Shown here: positions 60,630 through 64,000 of the stretch, piece after piece
How positions within the stretch are numbered: the stretch's first letter is position 1
Layout of the letters: the number at the start of each line of letters is the position of its first letter
Origin: Aristolochia californica
Taxonomy: Eukaryota; Streptophyta; Magnoliopsida; Piperales; Aristolochiaceae
NCBI GenBank assembly: GCA_029961685.1
Contig: JARWKL010000010.1
Span: 8,577,931-8,641,930, forward strand
DNA length: 64,000 nt
Direction: 5' to 3'
Made by a program: the position numbers and the translations under genes
Notes under the pieces: model-generated
Database searches by the model: none
Seen by the model: only the letters and a program-made list of their open reading frames with translations
Told to the model about the DNA's origin: nothing

Positions 60630-63278
60630 ATAAAAAAAGTCATTTCTTACAAAAATTATAGCTGTTACGCATCATTAATTGATCAATAACTTTACAATGA
60701 TCTATGATTGCTAAGTCAGCTTTTTGTAAATGGCGAAAAAGTGGCTTGTTTGGCTTGGGTAAATATCCCACCGCATGTTAAATTGAGAATTTAATCTGTT
60801 CTACTCCAAAATTTTTGGATCATTAGGTCATTTGCATCTTCAACATGTTTCATGCATGCATATCCATATTTAAAGCATGTTAGGATCAATTATAAATCTC
60901 TTTCTTATAAAATTCCAAGCAATTAGGAAGTGTAATAGTGGAATTTCCCAAACATGGATAAAAAAATTTGGTGTTCATTTGTAATGCATGAATAAAATTT
61001 CTTTACTTACATTTATTATTTTTTTCAATATTTCACATACATAAACTGTAAAATTTTATTTTTATGTGATCTATTTGCCTTATCTTTTTGTTTACGAGAA
61101 AAATTGGAGATTGAAAACTCAAGTTTGGATTTCAAAAAAATTTGAACACCTAAAATGGAAATGCACAACTGGAGAGAGAAATAATTCCAAAAATTATCTA
61201 TAATCTTTAGGGATTGTCAACTGTTTTTAGTTTTTATATATTTGGTTTTGCAATCATCGGAAAAGGGGGGCGAGGGATTTTTAATTAAGTGTTGACTCCC
61301 AAACCATATGTCATTTTATACAATAATTATAGCCATTACGCATCATTAATCGATCAATAAGTTTACAATGGTCTATGATTGTTAGGTCAACTTTTTGTAA
61401 ATGGGCAGAAAGTGGCTTGTTTGGCTCATGTAAATATCTCACCGAACGTAAACTTGAGATTTTAATTTATTCTACTAGAAAGTTTTGGATCATTAGGTAA
61501 TTTGAATGTTCAAAATGTTTAATACATGCATATCCATATTTAAACCATGTAAGGATCAATTAGAAATCTCTTTCTTATCAAATTCCAAGCTATTAGAGGT
61601 TGTACTAGTAGAATTTCCCAAACATGGATAAAAAAACTTTGGTGTTCATTTGTGGTGCATGAATAAAGTTTCTTTACTTAGATTTATTAATGTTTTCACC
61701 TTTTTTCATAAAATAAACTCTAAAATTTTCATTTTGTTGTGATCTATTTCCCTTATCATTTTTTTTACAAGAAAAAGGGAGAGTGAAAACTCAAGTTTGG
61801 ATTTGAAAAAAAAAATTATCATCTAAAATGGAATTAAAAAATGCAGAGAAAGATAATTCCAAAAAGTATCTATAATTTTTAGGGATTGTAAACTCTTTTT
61901 AGGTATTAAATATTAGGTTTTGCAATCAACGGAAATGGGGGGTGAGAGATTTTTAACTGAGTTTTGACTCCCAAACCATAAGTCATTTCTTACAAAATTT
62001 ATATCCATTACGCATCAGTAATCAATCTATAACTTTACAACGTTCTATGATTGTTAGGTCAGCTTTTTACAAATGGGCAAAAAGAGGCTTGTTTGGCTCG
62101 GGTAAATATCCCACCGCACGTTAACTTGAGAATTTAATTTGTTCTAGTCGAAATTTTTGGATCATTAGGTCATTTGCATCTTACCATTGTTTCATGCATG
62201 CCTATCCATATTCAAAACATGTTAGGATCAATTAGAAATCACTTTCTTATAAAATTCAAAGCTACTAGGGGTTGTACTAGTGGAGTTTCCTAACATGGAT
62301 AAAAAAACTTTGGTCTTCATTTGAAGTGCATGAATAAAGTTTCCTTACCTATATTTATTATTGTTTTCAATTGTTTTCATATATAAAGTCTAAAATTTTC
62401 ATATTTTTATGATCTGTTTGCCTTATTTCTTTTGTTTACGAGAAAAAAGGGTGAGTGAAAACTATAGTTATGATTTGAAAAAAAATATTGAACAACTAAA
62501 ATGGAAATGCGCAAATGCGGTGGGAGGTAATTCAAAAAAGTATCTATAATTTTTAGGGATTGTAAACTCTGTTTAATTTTTATATATATGGTTTTGCAAT
62601 CATTGGTAAAGGGAGGAGAGGGATTTTTAACTAAGTGTTAACTCTCAAACCATAAGTCATTTCTTTCAAAAAATCTAGCCATTATGCATCATTAAGGGAT
62701 CAATACAACATTCTATGATTGTTAGGTCAGCTTTTTTGTAAATGGGCAAAAAGTGGCTGGTTTGGCTCGAGTAAATATCCAAGGGCATGTTAACTTGAGA
62801 ATTTAATTTGTTTTACTCCTTTAAATTTTTAGATCATTAGGTCATTTGCATCTTCAACATGTTTCATGCATGCATATCCGTATTTAAAACATGTTAGGAT
62901 CAATAAAAAATCTTTTTCTTATAAAATTCTAATCTATTAGAGGTTGTACTAGTGGAATTTCCCAAACATGGATAAAAAAAATTTGGTGTTCATTTGTGGT
63001 GCGTGAATAAATTTTCTTTAGTTCCATTTATTATTATTTTCCACTTTTTGCATAAATAAACTAAAAAATTTTCATTTTGTTGTGATCTATTTGCCCATTC
63101 TTTTTGTTTACGAGAAATAAGGGAGAGTGATAACTCAAGTTTGGATTTGAAAAAAAATTGATCATCGAAAATGGAAATGCACGAATAGAGAGAGAGATAA
63201 TTCCAAAAAGTATCTGTAATTTTTAGGGATTGTAAACTCTTTTTTTATTATATATTAGGTTTTGCAATAATCGGAAAA

Positions 63279-63313
<35 letters not shown>

Positions 63314-64000
63314 GAGGGATTTTTAACTGAGTGTTGACTCCCAAACCATAAGCCATTTCTTACAAAATTTGTAGCCATTGTGCATCATTAATCGATCAAT
63401 TACTTGACAATGTTCTATATTGCTAGGCCAACTTTTTGTAAATGGGCAAAAAGTAGCTTGTTTGGCTCGGGTAAATATCCCACCGCACTCTAACTTGAGA
63501 TTTAATTAGATCTACTCTTGAAATAATTTGTTTATTGGGTCATTTGCATCTTCAACATGTTTCATGCATACATATTTAAATTTAAAACATGTTAGGATCA
63601 ATTAGAAATCTCTTTCTTATAAAATTCCAAACTATTAGGGGTTGTACTAGTTGAATTTGGCAAACATGGATAGAAAACTTTGGTGTTCATTTGTGGTGTG
63701 TGAATAAATTTTATTTACTTACATTTATTATTTTTTTCAATTATTTGCATACTTAAACTCTAAACTTTTCTTTTTGTTTTGATCTATTTGCCTTATCTGT
63801 TTGTTTACGAGAAAAAAGAGAAATTTGAAAACACAAGTTTGGATTTGAAACAAAATTGAACAAAAAAATAGAAATGCACAAATGCGGAGAGAGATAATTC
63901 CAAAAAGTATCTGTAATTTTTAGGGATTGTAAACTCTTTTTAGTTATTATATATTAGGTTTTTAAATCATCGGAAATGGGGGGGGGTATGGATTTGTACC
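60630..64000 (+). repeat. Satellite array, subfamily B, to window end
   Basis: Regular B monomers of about 670-700 bp (TTAGGTCATTTGCATCTT-type landmarks near 62165, 62839 and 63537). A 34-base G run is at 63279-63312. The array continues past the window edge. No gene is present. Confidence 0.92.
63279..63312 (+). repeat. Poly-G tract (34 G)
   Basis: At the fixed monomer position after CAATAATCGGAAAA, followed by TGAGGGATTTTTAACTGAG. Confidence 0.95.

Overview
The window is plant (angiosperm) heterochromatin. It contains no intact host gene. The evidence is a dense set of plant LTR retrotransposons primed by initiator-Met tRNA (TGGTATCAGAGC-type sites), a chromodomain Ty3/gypsy element, a TRIM-like element, a hAT-like DNA transposon, and about 45 kb of a long-monomer (~660-700 bp) AT-rich tandem satellite. 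This composition fits a pericentromeric or knob-like region. I cannot name the species.

Layout. 1-5419: minus-strand Ty1/copia element running off the left edge. It has its 5' LTR (4990-5419), a primer site, an unusual GC-rich repetitive leader, and decayed gag and pol. 5420-5745: an open frame cut off at the copia LTR, perhaps the last piece of a host exon. 5746-8533: AT-rich, with one probable solo LTR (about 6351-7876). 8534-13925: a complete but dead chromovirus (Ty3/gypsy) with 510-bp LTRs and a 5-bp TSD (cccta). 13992-14920: the 5' LTR and leader of a second gypsy family, truncated by the satellite.

14921-26867: satellite subfamily A, uninterrupted, in one orientation, including two copies of a ~3.3-kb five-monomer higher-order repeat. 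At 26868-26944 the array switches strand through a short non-satellite filler. 26945-64000: satellite subfamily B in the opposite orientation, marked by a guanine homopolymer at a fixed place in the monomer that reaches 27-35 bases in several copies.

The B array carries several insertions. They are the 3' end of a gypsy element (32587-33393), a hAT-like element (37826-40322, 8-bp TSD), a complete non-autonomous LTR element that captured part of a mitochondrial carrier gene (45257-48286, TSD catta), and a TRIM-like element (60216-60624, TSD ctccc). A composite block lies at 48998-52672. In it an LTR, a 100-N assembly gap, a 2.8-kb island of subfamily A and an inverted LTR fragment are joined.

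Nothing here works as a pathway. The coding remnants are gag/pol of mobile elements, all with stops, frameshifts or lost active-site residues, plus captured or truncated host fragments. The interest lies in the satellite's architecture (two subfamilies, strand switch, higher-order repeats, poly-G, recurrent long open frame) and in the rearranged or captured mobile elements.
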